Assembly: GCA_041915365.1 (NCBI GenBank)
Contig: JAYSBP010000008.1
Coordinates: 46,534-110,533 of the forward strand
Source of the DNA: UBA6016 sp041915365
Lineage (GTDB): Bacteria; Campylobacterota; Campylobacteria; Campylobacterales; UBA6016
Length of the DNA stretch: 64,000 nucleotides
Direction: 5' to 3'
Positions within the stretch are counted from its first letter, which is position 1; each line of letters opens with the position of its first letter. The translations under genes were made by a program, and so were the position numbers. Positions 46,855-55,158 of this stretch are shown here, in pieces. The notes under the pieces were generated by a model. The model saw nothing but the letters and a program-made list of their open reading frames with translations, did no database searches and had not been told where the DNA came from.

Positions 46855-47642
46855 TGTCAAACACTATTTTAGATAGTGGATTTGCCATAGTTAAAAAAAC
46901 AAGATATGGCTATATGCTTTTTAATAAGTATGATACATACATAGGTAGATCATTTGATCTTTATGGTGAGTTTTCACAGCTTGAGGTAGAGCTTTTTTTG
47001 CAAATACTAAAGCCCGGCATGTGCGTATTAGATGTTGGCGCCAATATTGGCGCTTTTGCCACTATTTTTGCGGAGCAAGTAGGGGTAAGCGGCAGTGTGC
47101 ATGCATTTGAGCCGCAAAAACAAGTATTTCAGACACTATGTGCAAATATTGCTATCAATAGTATAGAGAATGTGTATACATACAACAAATGCGTAGGAAA
47201 AGATAATAAAAAACTGTTAATGCCAAATTTATCACAGTATATAACTAATAATTTTGGTGGAATATCCGCAAAAAATGCAGAAGATAACAGTGGCTTTTTG
47301 GTTGAAACTATGACGATAGACGAGATGGCGCTTGAAAGATGTGACTTTATCAAGGTTGATGTTGAAGGCATGGAAGAAGATGTGTTGCGAGGCGCCGATA
47401 AGACAATAAGAAAGTTTAGGCCTATTATGTATCTAGAAAATGATAGAAAAGAAAAAAGTGAAGCGTTAATAAAAGCAGTAAAAAAATTGGAATACAAAGT
47501 CTATGGGCATACGCCGCCGCTGTATAATAAAAATAATTTCTACGCTCAAAGGGTAAATGTGTTTGGAAATATAGTTTCTAAAAATATACTTTGCATACAC
47601 GCAAAAAATGATATTAAAATAGATGGTTTCATAGAATTATGA
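46854..47642 (+). CDS. FkbM family methyltransferase
   Basis: 262 residues. SAM-binding motif I is MCVLDVGANIGAFATIFAE (about 55-73), with the acidic motif II HAFEPQKQVF and the FkbM-typical IKVDVEGMEEDVLRGA. Family members O-methylate sugars, glycans or small molecules. The gene is inside the exporter operon: its ATG overlaps the ABC stop by one base and its stop overlaps the HlyD start by four (ATGA). That place suggests it acts on the exported protein or a glycan attached to it (inference). It is more AT-rich than its neighbours, which might reflect separate acquisition. Confidence 0.85.
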   Translation: MSNTILDSGFAIVKKTRYGYMLFNKYDTYIGRSFDLYGEFSQLEVELFLQILKPGMCVLDVGANIGAFATIFAEQVGVSGSVHAFEPQKQVFQTLCANIAINSIENVYTYNKCVGKDNKKLLMPNLSQYITNNFGGISAKNAEDNSGFLVETMTIDEMALERCDFIKVDVEGMEEDVLRGADKTIRKFRPIMYLENDRKEKSEALIKAVKKLEYKVYGHTPPLYNKNNFYAQRVNVFGNIVSKNILCIHAKNDIKIDGFIEL

Positions 47643-48898
47643 TGTTGGAAAAACGTTGGAACTACTATATTACCGTTATTCCAATCGGACTATTTTTTCT
47701 TGTTTTCTTGCTCTGGGCTATGTTTTCACAGATAGATGAGGTTGTAAGAGGTGACGGCAAGGTCGTTCCATCTGGCCAGACGAAGGTGCTTCAGCACATG
47801 GAAGGTGGTTTGGTGGCCGAAATACTCGTAAAAGAGGGCGATAGAGTATCCATTAATCAACCAATTTATCGCCTTGACCAGGCTTTTTTTACTGCGGATT
47901 TAAAAGAAAAAGACCTTGAAAAAATATCCCTGCAAGCAAAAGAACTGCGCCTTACAAGTCTAATAGAGGGAAAAAATCTAGTATTTGACAAGGAGATTAG
48001 CGATAAATATCCGCAAGTCGTTCAAAATGAGATGCAGATATTTTATAGCGAGCGCCAAAATAGCTCCGAGAGGCTAAACGGAGCCGTTCAAAAAGCTGAA
48101 CAAAGAAAGTATGAGCTAAAAGAGCTGGAGATAAAGCAAAAAAATCTCTCAGTAGAGCTTGAGATGGCAAAAGAAAATGCACACATAGCTGAACAGCTTA
48201 TGAAATCTGGGGCTGGCTCAAGAAAAGAATATTTGGCCGAGATGAGTAAAAAACAAAATCTTGTGACTCAAATAGATGAGGTAAGAAACCAAATTCCGGT
48301 AGTGCAGGGCAAATACAAAGAGGCCACATTTGAGCTAGGCTCAATCCGCTCAGACATCCAATCAAAACTACTAAACGAGCTAAAAGACGTAAGACTAAAA
48401 ATAAGTCAGCTCTCACAGCAAAGCGCAGCAAGTACGGATAGGACAAAAAGACTTCTTATCACCTCTCCCGTCAACGGTATTGTGAACAAGCTGTACTTTC
48501 ACACGGTGGGTGGGGCTATCAAACCTGGGGACAAGGTGGCTGAGGTAACACCGCTTGAAGAGGGGCTAATGATAGAGGCCAATATCAAAGCGTCCGATAG
48601 GGGTAGAATATGGATGGGTCAAAAGGCAAATATCGAAATAACGGCTTATGACTACGCTAGATACGGCAGAATAGAGGGTGAGCTAATATCCATTAGTCCG
48701 GATAGCTTCACAAACCAAAAAGGCGAGATATTTTATGCCATTAAAGTCAAGGCGTCAAAAGACAGACTAGGTCCGAATCTGCCAATTATGCCTGGGATGG
48801 AAGCGGGCGTCAATATAATCACGGGTAAAAAAACAGTTCTTGGATACATACTGCTCCCTATCAAAAGAATAGGGCAAAACGCTATGCTAGAACCATAA
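47639..48898 (+). CDS. HlyD-type periplasmic adaptor of the T1SS
   Basis: 419 residues: short cytoplasmic tail, one TM helix (about 12-35), then lipoyl half (VVRGDGKVVPSGQTKVLQ, GGLVAEILVKEGDRV), a long coiled-coil hairpin (about 90-270), the second lipoyl half (LLITSPVNGIVNKLYFHTVGG) and a C-terminal beta domain (GMEAGVNIITGKKTVLGYIL). Links the ABC exporter to the TolC-like channel. Start overlaps the methyltransferase stop by four bases. Typical length for LapC/HlyD. Confidence 0.93.
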   Translation: MMLEKRWNYYITVIPIGLFFLVFLLWAMFSQIDEVVRGDGKVVPSGQTKVLQHMEGGLVAEILVKEGDRVSINQPIYRLDQAFFTADLKEKDLEKISLQAKELRLTSLIEGKNLVFDKEISDKYPQVVQNEMQIFYSERQNSSERLNGAVQKAEQRKYELKELEIKQKNLSVELEMAKENAHIAEQLMKSGAGSRKEYLAEMSKKQNLVTQIDEVRNQIPVVQGKYKEATFELGSIRSDIQSKLLNELKDVRLKISQLSQQSAASTDRTKRLLITSPVNGIVNKLYFHTVGGAIKPGDKVAEVTPLEEGLMIEANIKASDRGRIWMGQKANIEITAYDYARYGRIEGELISISPDSFTNQKGEIFYAIKVKASKDRLGPNLPIMPGMEAGVNIITGKKTVLGYILLPIKRIGQNAMLEP

Positions 48899-48946
48899 AC
48901 TAGGTTATTTGGATACAACTATGAATAAAACAACGGAGGATTTTTA

Positions 48947-49906
48947 ATGTTTGGTCTCGTTTTGAAATTTCAAGCTTTTATGGAAAGGCTGAAAAAAAAT
49001 AAAGGCCTTTGGTTTACTACGCTGACTACGGTAGCGGTGCTAGGTATGATAATCACGCTGTATTACCTAAACTCAATGACGACCAGAGCCGCAAAAAATT
49101 TATATGAAGCAACCAATGCAAGTTATTTTTATGACCTTGACGCAAAAGTCGGGGATGTTACCCAAAAACTAGAGATTAGCGCTACATTGCTGGCGGCAAA
49201 TCAAGCGTTTGTTGCCTCACTTGCCGCCCCTGCTACGGCAACCCCGCAACTCAAAAAAGTAGCTGATGATTTGAGTAAGATAAGTAAAAGTCAAGTTGTT
49301 GCGGAGTTTTACGCAAGAAATCTAGTCAAAGTGGCGTCTTCAGAAGATAACGCCAAACTAAACGGAGTGCCGTATGACTATTCAAAAGGGCTTCAAAAAG
49401 TAATAGCCACCAACCAACCTGTCAGCGGCATAGAGTATCAAGATGGACAAGTATATATCAGAGCGTTGTACCCAGTGGCAAACGGAGTGCTGGCAATCAA
49501 AAAATCTACCGATTTTCTTGTCGACATATACGCCGGTAATGAGAAGATATTTCAGGTGCTACTAGATAAAGACCTGCTTGATATGAAAAAAGTTCAGGAA
49601 TATAAAAATCAAAAAATAGGCAAAAACTTTATAAGCGTTCAATCAAAAACTGATACCTATTTTCTTGATAAGCTAGGCGGTTGGGATGTAGATAAAATCA
49701 TAACCGATAAATATGTTTTGGCAGATGAGTATTTTGTTTTGGCAAAGCCTATTTTGGATGTTGACGGCAAAAGATTGGGTGTCGTGATAATAGGGGAGCA
49801 AGTTTTGAAAGATAATGGTCTTCCAAAAATGGTAAAAGGTATATCTACCGGTCTTACTACGGCTGCGCTTGGCCTTGTTGTTGCCCTTTTGGTGCTAATG
49901 GTATAA
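48947..49906 (+). CDS. Membrane-anchored periplasmic sensor-like protein without output domain
   Basis: 319 residues. One TM helix at about 22-45, a periplasmic region of about 250 residues, a second TM helix at about 298-318, then the stop. The periplasmic part (helical start, then AEFYARNLVKVASS, SGIEYQDGQVYIRALYPV, AKPILDVDGKRLGVVIIGEQV) looks like a Cache-type ligand-binding domain as in chemoreceptors. HAMP, methyl-accepting or cyclic-di-GMP domains that would normally follow the second helix are absent. GGAGGA lies upstream of the ATG. Last gene of the first T1SS operon. Function unknown; it could report to, or gate, the exporter. Confidence 0.75.
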   Translation: MFGLVLKFQAFMERLKKNKGLWFTTLTTVAVLGMIITLYYLNSMTTRAAKNLYEATNASYFYDLDAKVGDVTQKLEISATLLAANQAFVASLAAPATATPQLKKVADDLSKISKSQVVAEFYARNLVKVASSEDNAKLNGVPYDYSKGLQKVIATNQPVSGIEYQDGQVYIRALYPVANGVLAIKKSTDFLVDIYAGNEKIFQVLLDKDLLDMKKVQEYKNQKIGKNFISVQSKTDTYFLDKLGGWDVDKIITDKYVLADEYFVLAKPILDVDGKRLGVVIIGEQVLKDNGLPKMVKGISTGLTTAALGLVVALLVLMV

Positions 49907-49915
49907 AAAGTCGCT

Positions 49916-49950
49916 AGCGCCGATGGGCGCTTGGCTATTATTTTGTTTTG
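49916..49950 (+). terminator. Terminator after the first T1SS operon
   Basis: AGCGCC (49916-49921), loop GATG, GGCGCT (49926-49931), then a T-rich run ATTATTTTGTTTTG to 49950. It begins ten bases after the sensor-like gene and overlaps the 3' end of the convergent lipoprotein gene. It separates the two T1SS operons. Confidence 0.7.
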
Positions 49951-50438
49951 TTGCTTTCGCTTCTTGCGAGTTCTAGTATGTTATTCAAGGAAGAGATACT
50001 AAACGAGCTTAGTTTTTGGGGCTCTATTTCGCCTTGTTTGTTCGTGATGGTGTATGATAAAGACGTTATCTTGCCTTGAGACTTTAAAAAATCTACATTG
50101 ACCATCAAATTTGAATAATCCTCCAAATTGTGATCGGATGGCAACACTCTATAAGACGTTGTTTTTGTGCTGTTGCCGTCATTTACCGTAATATTAAAAT
50201 CTCTAGCTTCTATCAGGTATTGTTTTTTGTGCATCATCCAAACTGTTTTATCCATATATACGAAGCGATGGTCTGCAAATAAAGCATTATTGTATGAGTA
50301 GCATACGACATCTTCATATCCTTGCTTCTGATTTGGCTTATAGCAATCGTTTTTATATGAGCATCCGGATAGTGATAAAGCTATTGAGGCGAGTAAAAAT
50401 AAACCGCCGTTTATATCATTTTTTGTAATTAAATACAT
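49938..50438 (-). CDS. Putative lipoprotein, unknown
   Basis: 166 residues. N-terminal signal with lipobox LSGC (GGLFLLASIALSLSGCSYKND), so it should be lipid-anchored. The mature part has about five cysteine-to-aromatic rich positions early (DCYKPNQK, VVCYSYNN) and otherwise no known domain. The ATG at 50438 has AAAGGG upstream; a longer frame begins ten codons earlier. It lies on the opposite strand between the two T1SS operons and its start faces the shared regulatory block at 50455-50527, so it may be controlled with them. Confidence 0.7.
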   Translation of the reverse strand: MYLITKNDINGGLFLLASIALSLSGCSYKNDCYKPNQKQGYEDVVCYSYNNALFADHRFVYMDKTVWMMHKKQYLIEARDFNITVNDGNSTKTTSYRVLPSDHNLEDYSNLMVNVDFLKSQGKITSLSYTITNKQGEIEPQKLSSFSISSLNNILELARSESNKTK

Positions 50439-50454
50439 TTTTTGACCCTTTCGA

Positions 50455-50527
50455 CACCAAAATGCCACTTATTGCCCTTGAGCGCCGTATTTTCAGGGCT
50501 TTATTCTAAAGTAAATTTGTTTAAAAT
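50455..50527 (+). promoter_or_regulatory. Upstream region of the MotA/TolQ-like operon, matching that of the RTX gene
   Basis: CAC-C-AAAATGCCAC-TT-AT-T-GCC at 50455-50476, then GCCGTA-3-TCAG-1-GCTTT at 50484-50502 and TAAAG-1-AAAT-1-TGTT-TAAAAT at 50507-50527. From GCCGTA to the end of the -10-like element both copies span 44 bases, and the upstream 10-mer ends 102 and 105 bases before the respective start codons. Read as a common promoter with a common regulator site. Confidence 0.6.
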
Positions 50528-50572
50528 GGTGAAAAATAACCACACACACTTCTCAAAGGATTCGGCAAGAAT

Positions 50573-52732
50573 ATGAAGCGAATTAAAGTTTTAAAAGCCT
50601 ATTTTATTACATGGCTATTCATACTGTATATAGTGTATGCAAATGCTGAACTTTTGGGTACGTTCTTTATGGCTACGGTTATATTCAGCTCCGCGATTAT
50701 AGGTCTTTTGGCTGTTGGGACACTGTATCAGATAGTCAGCGGCTTTCATATTATGATGCTGGGCGGTACGTTCGGGGCTTTGGCTTACAAAAAGACCGGA
50801 TATGAGTTTTACATTAGAAGTATAGATGCTATCTTGCCAGCAAACATTGCGCACATGCTACGAAGTAGGAAAAGTCAGCAAAAAATGCTATTTACGCAAG
50901 ATGAATCAAGAAGTATTATTGATTGGCTTGAAGATAAGTTTAGAAAACAAAAATCATATATCAACTTTTTTATCAATACTTCAATGCTTGTCGGTCTTCT
51001 CGGTACATTCGTCGGTCTTGTCGAAGCCATAGATCACATGGGGCAGATTATCCTCGGTCTAAACGACGGCGATGTCGATCTAAAACAGATTATGCAGGAT
51101 TTCTCCGGTCCGCTATCGGGTATGGCAATAGGCTTTGGTGCATCTTTATTCGGTGTTGTAGCCGCCGTTATACTCGGTCTTAACGGATATATCTTGTTTA
51201 GATACCAAGATACGCTGATAGATGGAATAGAGGATTGGCTAAAAGATAGAATTATTGACATAGCTCCTGAAAACATGGGAGGTGTATCTGCCACTCCAAA
51301 CGCTCTACCGGATCAAAGAAAAAGCTTTATGGATATATTCCTAGAGCAGATGACTAATTTCACGAGTGAAATATCGAAGCTCTCGAGTTCTGGTGACAAT
51401 ACAAAGGCTATGGCAAACTCTCTAACTGCAATTAGCGAGTCGATGGAGATGCAAAAAGAGATGCTTAGAACTATGGTAGAGACACAAGAGAAATACTATG
51501 TGAAGCTAGAAGCCATATCAAACAAAATCTCTCAAAACCAAGAGTATGCAGATAAAAGATTCCATGAGGAGCAAACTCTATTGCACGGTGTTTTTGAAAA
51601 CCATGGAAGGCTTTTGGAGCAAACCAACAAGACTTTACTATCTGTCGGCAACGGTATAAATGGTCTTGAACATAAAATATCAGAGCAAAATATTGGTGTC
51701 AATTCTCTGGTAGACATCGGTGAGAGAAATCACAAAGATAACGAAAGATTGCATGCTGATTTTATAGGTGCCATAGAAGTTGTAGGCTCAAACGTAAGAC
51801 ATGAAACAGATGTATTAAACTCATTTGCTTCTAGCCAAGAAAATAGAGCTGATAGAGCGCTTGAAGTGTTTAATAATATGCTGTCAAAATTCTCTGAGTT
51901 TGATGCAAGAGTATCCAAAAATACAAATGTTTTACACGAAATGGCCTCTTTGCAAAAAGTACAGCTAGAAGAGAGTACGAAGGCATATTCATCTTTACAA
52001 AGAGCTACCACAGCAATCAATGAGACTACAAAAACAAAACTCGCATCGATGGAATATCTTCTGCAAACCAATTCGGAAGAGGCAAAAAAAAGCATACAAA
52101 CGCAAAATTCAACTCTAAAAACATTGGACGAGATGCTGGCTTTGGCAGAGAAAACAAGAACGGCTATAAACTCACTTGCGGTTTTGGGGGAAGAGGCTAT
52201 GGGTGATGCTGATAAGCTCGGTTCAAACGTACTTTTAGAGCTAAGCACTCTTAATAGCGCAATCCAATCGAGCAAAATATCTCTCGACGGACTACTTAGA
52301 ATGGCTGAAGATTTTGAGCCTAGCTACCAAAGAGGACAAAACGGCGTAGTTGAAGCGATAGGTTCTTTGGGCGTTCAAATGAATGTGAGCAATGCGCATA
52401 TCGTTGAGATACAAAAAAATGCAGAACTCTTAAACGGTGGACAGAAACAATCGCTAAGCGAGCAAGAGAGACTGTTTGGCGGAGTTGTTTCGGAGGTGTC
52501 AAAAATACAACAAATACTATCCGACGCCTCGCTCCAAAGCAGACAAACACAAGAAAATACCGTCTCGCAAATAGACGAAAGATTTAAAGAGACCCAAAAT
52601 ATGCTTGTCGATATAGCCCAGATACTAAACAAGCTTAACGATTCGCTTTTGGACGCTGGGCTAGGCCAGTCGATGCAAAGAGACGGCGATGATAAAAAAG
52701 GATTTCTATCTATGTTGTTCGGTAAAAAATAA
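50573..52732 (+). CDS. MotA/TolQ/ExbB-like channel protein with long C-terminal tail
   Basis: 719 residues. Membrane helices at about 8-30, 33-60, 128-152 and 180-205; the last two carry the MotA/TolQ pattern (MLVGLLGTFVGLVEAI; GPLSGMAIGFGASLFGVVAA). The remaining 500 residues are a charged, helical, coiled-coil-like tail with no known domain. TolQ and ExbB are about 230-240 residues and lack such a tail; the layout resembles ZorA, whose tail projects into the cytoplasm. With the next gene it should form a 5:2 proton-driven motor. First gene of the operon containing the T1SS outer-membrane channel, which suggests it serves the secretion machine. Confidence 0.82.
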   Translation: MKRIKVLKAYFITWLFILYIVYANAELLGTFFMATVIFSSAIIGLLAVGTLYQIVSGFHIMMLGGTFGALAYKKTGYEFYIRSIDAILPANIAHMLRSRKSQQKMLFTQDESRSIIDWLEDKFRKQKSYINFFINTSMLVGLLGTFVGLVEAIDHMGQIILGLNDGDVDLKQIMQDFSGPLSGMAIGFGASLFGVVAAVILGLNGYILFRYQDTLIDGIEDWLKDRIIDIAPENMGGVSATPNALPDQRKSFMDIFLEQMTNFTSEISKLSSSGDNTKAMANSLTAISESMEMQKEMLRTMVETQEKYYVKLEAISNKISQNQEYADKRFHEEQTLLHGVFENHGRLLEQTNKTLLSVGNGINGLEHKISEQNIGVNSLVDIGERNHKDNERLHADFIGAIEVVGSNVRHETDVLNSFASSQENRADRALEVFNNMLSKFSEFDARVSKNTNVLHEMASLQKVQLEESTKAYSSLQRATTAINETTKTKLASMEYLLQTNSEEAKKSIQTQNSTLKTLDEMLALAEKTRTAINSLAVLGEEAMGDADKLGSNVLLELSTLNSAIQSSKISLDGLLRMAEDFEPSYQRGQNGVVEAIGSLGVQMNVSNAHIVEIQKNAELLNGGQKQSLSEQERLFGGVVSEVSKIQQILSDASLQSRQTQENTVSQIDERFKETQNMLVDIAQILNKLNDSLLDAGLGQSMQRDGDDKKGFLSMLFGKK

Positions 52733-52755
52733 TGTATAGATTTTGGAGAATATAA

Positions 52756-53433
52756 ATGGCAGGCGGCGGTGACAATGGGGAGATGAACCCGTTTATTTCG
52801 TATGTTGACCTTTTTTCTTCGGTAATTCTTGTATTACTGCTTTTTGTTTTGATTATGTTTGTGAACGTCGGCTACTACATGCAATTTAACTCGAAAGACT
52901 CAAAAGCACAGGTGGAACAAAACAGTACCTCCGAGCAAGTGGAAGTTGCCAAGTCCGAGCAAACCGAACAACGTAAAGAGCTAAAAAAAGAGGAATTCAA
53001 AGAAAAACAAAAGGTTGTAAATACGCCCGAGGAGACAAACAACACCTCGCCCGTACAAGGTGGCGAGACTGACGGCAACACCCTTAGCAAAAAGACAGAG
53101 CGAACGGCTGCGGCTGAGTTTAGAGAACAGGATATGATGATTATATTCAAGAGTAATGACTATTTCCTCTCAAAAGATATGGTAAGACAGGTCTCCGAAG
53201 CGATGGATAGAGTACTAAAAAATAAGCCCAATGCAACATTTTATATAGGTGTAGGCGATTCGAAAAAGCTCATAAGCTCAACACAAATAAAACAAGTCTC
53301 TCTCGGGAGAATACTCAGCATAAAAAATAGCCTAGATTCTGTACCTAGCCTAAAAAATAAAGTAAAAATAAACTACAAACAGCCGGAGCTTAACGGTTAT
53401 GATTTTGGGTTTTTAAAGATAGAAGTCAAGTAA
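52756..53433 (+). CDS. MotB/OmpA-like motor partner
   Basis: 225 residues. Short N-terminus, then NPFISYVDLFSSVILVLLLF: the aspartate D18 stands at the start of the single TM helix (about 19-42), the place of the proton-carrying Asp of MotB, TolR and ZorB. A Gln/Glu/Lys-rich linker (about 50-125) leads to an OmpA-like domain (MMIIFKSNDYFLSKDMVRQV ... VSLGRILSIKNSLD). The peptidoglycan-binding NxxLSxxRAxxV motif is only partly recognisable, so wall binding is uncertain. Follows the MotA-like gene by 23 bases and precedes the TolC-like gene by nine. Confidence 0.8.
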   Translation: MAGGGDNGEMNPFISYVDLFSSVILVLLLFVLIMFVNVGYYMQFNSKDSKAQVEQNSTSEQVEVAKSEQTEQRKELKKEEFKEKQKVVNTPEETNNTSPVQGGETDGNTLSKKTERTAAAEFREQDMMIIFKSNDYFLSKDMVRQVSEAMDRVLKNKPNATFYIGVGDSKKLISSTQIKQVSLGRILSIKNSLDSVPSLKNKVKINYKQPELNGYDFGFLKIEVK

Positions 53434-53442
53434 GGATACGCA

Positions 53443-54870
53443 TTGCCAAACGTAATAAAACATTCATTTATAGCTATCGCCGCATTGACGGTGTCTTCTT
53501 GTCTGCTGGTAGCGGCGCAAAACGATGTAAGCGATCTTAATGCTACAGCCTTTTCTGATTTCAATATAAGTAGCGAAACAAACAAAACAACGGATGTTAA
53601 CAAGAGTGTATCCATCGATAAAAAGTTTGTTTTTGAAAACAACGCAACGCTAAAAATGTGTGTCTCATCCGCAATAAAATCAAACCACAGGGTAAAGCAG
53701 GCCAAAGAGAGGGTCTTACAAGCTGATCACTCAACGAGAGAGGCATATGCCGACTTCTTGCCACAAGGGACGATAACGGCTAGCGGTACGAGAAAAGGAA
53801 CAAAAGGGTTTGACGTCCAAGAGTATGAAGAGGCAAAAGGAGATGTAACGATAACTTACAATCTCTTCTCGTCGGGTATGCACGCCGCAACAGTAGCTAG
53901 GACTAAAATAACAAAACAAGAACAAGAACAAAAATTAAGAGGAACGATAGAAGAGGAGATAGGTAAGCTGGTCGATGCTTATTTTAGCGTTGTATACGGC
54001 AGGCTATCGATAGAGGCAAACAAAAACAACTTCGAGAAACTACAGCAAATACTGGAGATAGTGAAGATAAAAAGAGAGTTTGGCGCAGCGACGGCCGGAG
54101 ATGAAAGCTCTATTTTGGCTAGCGTATCAAACGCAAAAACGGCACTTATCAACACAGAATCGGCGTACAACAATGCAAGAGATTATTATGAGTTTTTGAC
54201 AAATTCAAAGATAGAGACGCTAAATCCCTATGAGACTGATTTTGAGGTAAAACTCCAACCTTTTGATGTTTTGTTTGAAGATATCAGATATAAAAACGTA
54301 GACCTCAATATCCTAAAAACGCAAATTGTCGGAAAACAAAAGGATGTATTTATCAACAAAGCTACAGATTGGCCTAAACTTGATTTGTCCGTATCGAACT
54401 CAAGAAGATATAGAAATGACTTCAACTATAACAAATGGTCGGCGACACCAACGCAGGGAAATAATAGAGATTCTATCGCGGAGCTGACTTTGACTTATAA
54501 TTTCTACACGGGCGGAAGGACAGAGGCAAAAACGGCTAAGCTTTTGAGCGAGGTATCAGCTTTGGTTTACGACTTGGAATATACAACACAGGATACAAAG
54601 TACAACTCACAAAAACTGTTCAACTCTGTTCAAACAAACACAAGAACACTAGAGACCCTGACAACGGAAATAAACGCCAGTAAGAGAATGGCGGATGCGT
54701 ATTGGGAAAAGTTTAGATTATCTAGTCAGGATTTGGTGACGCTCCTTCAGGCTCAAAGACAAGTCAATACGGCGGAATTAGAGAAGCTAAGAAGTGAAAA
54801 GACTAGAATGGTGGATTATTTTAATTTATTAGCAAAACAGGGTAAACTATTGGAATTTTTTGGGTTTTAG
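53443..54870 (+). CDS. TolC-family outer-membrane channel of the T1SS
   Basis: 475 residues: signal peptide (about 1-27), a Thr/Asn-rich stretch, then the two OEP repeats typical of TolC/LapE/AggA (LKMCVSSAIKSNHRVKQAKE, DFLPQGTITASGTRKG; and LDLSVSNSRRY, AELTLTYNFYTGGRTEAKT). Forms the trimeric outer-membrane tunnel that meets the HlyD-type adaptor. The start is TTG at 53443 with AAGGA six bases upstream. Its place behind the motor-like pair rather than beside the ABC/HlyD genes is notable. Confidence 0.9.
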   Translation: MPNVIKHSFIAIAALTVSSCLLVAAQNDVSDLNATAFSDFNISSETNKTTDVNKSVSIDKKFVFENNATLKMCVSSAIKSNHRVKQAKERVLQADHSTREAYADFLPQGTITASGTRKGTKGFDVQEYEEAKGDVTITYNLFSSGMHAATVARTKITKQEQEQKLRGTIEEEIGKLVDAYFSVVYGRLSIEANKNNFEKLQQILEIVKIKREFGAATAGDESSILASVSNAKTALINTESAYNNARDYYEFLTNSKIETLNPYETDFEVKLQPFDVLFEDIRYKNVDLNILKTQIVGKQKDVFINKATDWPKLDLSVSNSRRYRNDFNYNKWSATPTQGNNRDSIAELTLTYNFYTGGRTEAKTAKLLSEVSALVYDLEYTTQDTKYNSQKLFNSVQTNTRTLETLTTEINASKRMADAYWEKFRLSSQDLVTLLQAQRQVNTAELEKLRSEKTRMVDYFNLLAKQGKLLEFFGF

Positions 54871-54888
54871 AAAAAACGGAGGAGAATA

Positions 54889-55152
54889 ATGAATAAGTTG
54901 ATTTTATTATCAGCAGTCTCATTTCTAACCGCTACAATGTATGCCGAAACAGACCAAAAGCAACAGCCGAATATAAAAGAAAAAGTATTGCTAAAAGGCA
55001 AAGATTATTACGACAAAAGATTGCAAAAGCAATACGAAAAAGATAGACAAAAAAAAGATAGAAACTCATCTTCAAACATCAAAATATATAGAAATAAAGA
55101 TGGCTCCATAAACACATTCAAAACGTATAGCGAAGCCGAAAAAAACAAATAG
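54889..55152 (+). CDS. Small secreted basic protein, unknown
   Basis: 87 residues: signal peptide (MNKLILLSAVSFLTATMYA, cut before ETD) and a very basic, Lys/Arg/Gln-rich mature part of about 68 residues (DYYDKRLQKQYEKDRQKKD). GGAGGA before the ATG. It sits between the TolC-like gene and the TPR-glycosyltransferase, so it probably belongs to the secretion operon. No family recognised. Confidence 0.7.
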   Translation: MNKLILLSAVSFLTATMYAETDQKQQPNIKEKVLLKGKDYYDKRLQKQYEKDRQKKDRNSSSNIKIYRNKDGSINTFKTYSEAEKNK

Positions 55153-55158
55153 GGCAAT

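Noticed and set aside
48921..48947. Eight-codon leader peptide MNKTTEDF before the sensor-like gene
   Set aside because: Its stop overlaps the next ATG, but it has no ribosome site of its own; the GGAGGA inside it serves the main gene.
50573..53433. Zorya anti-phage system (ZorA/ZorB)
   Set aside because: The pair resembles ZorAB, but no ZorC, ZorD or ZorE effector is near, and the genes are embedded in a T1SS operon, so a secretion-linked motor is the better reading.
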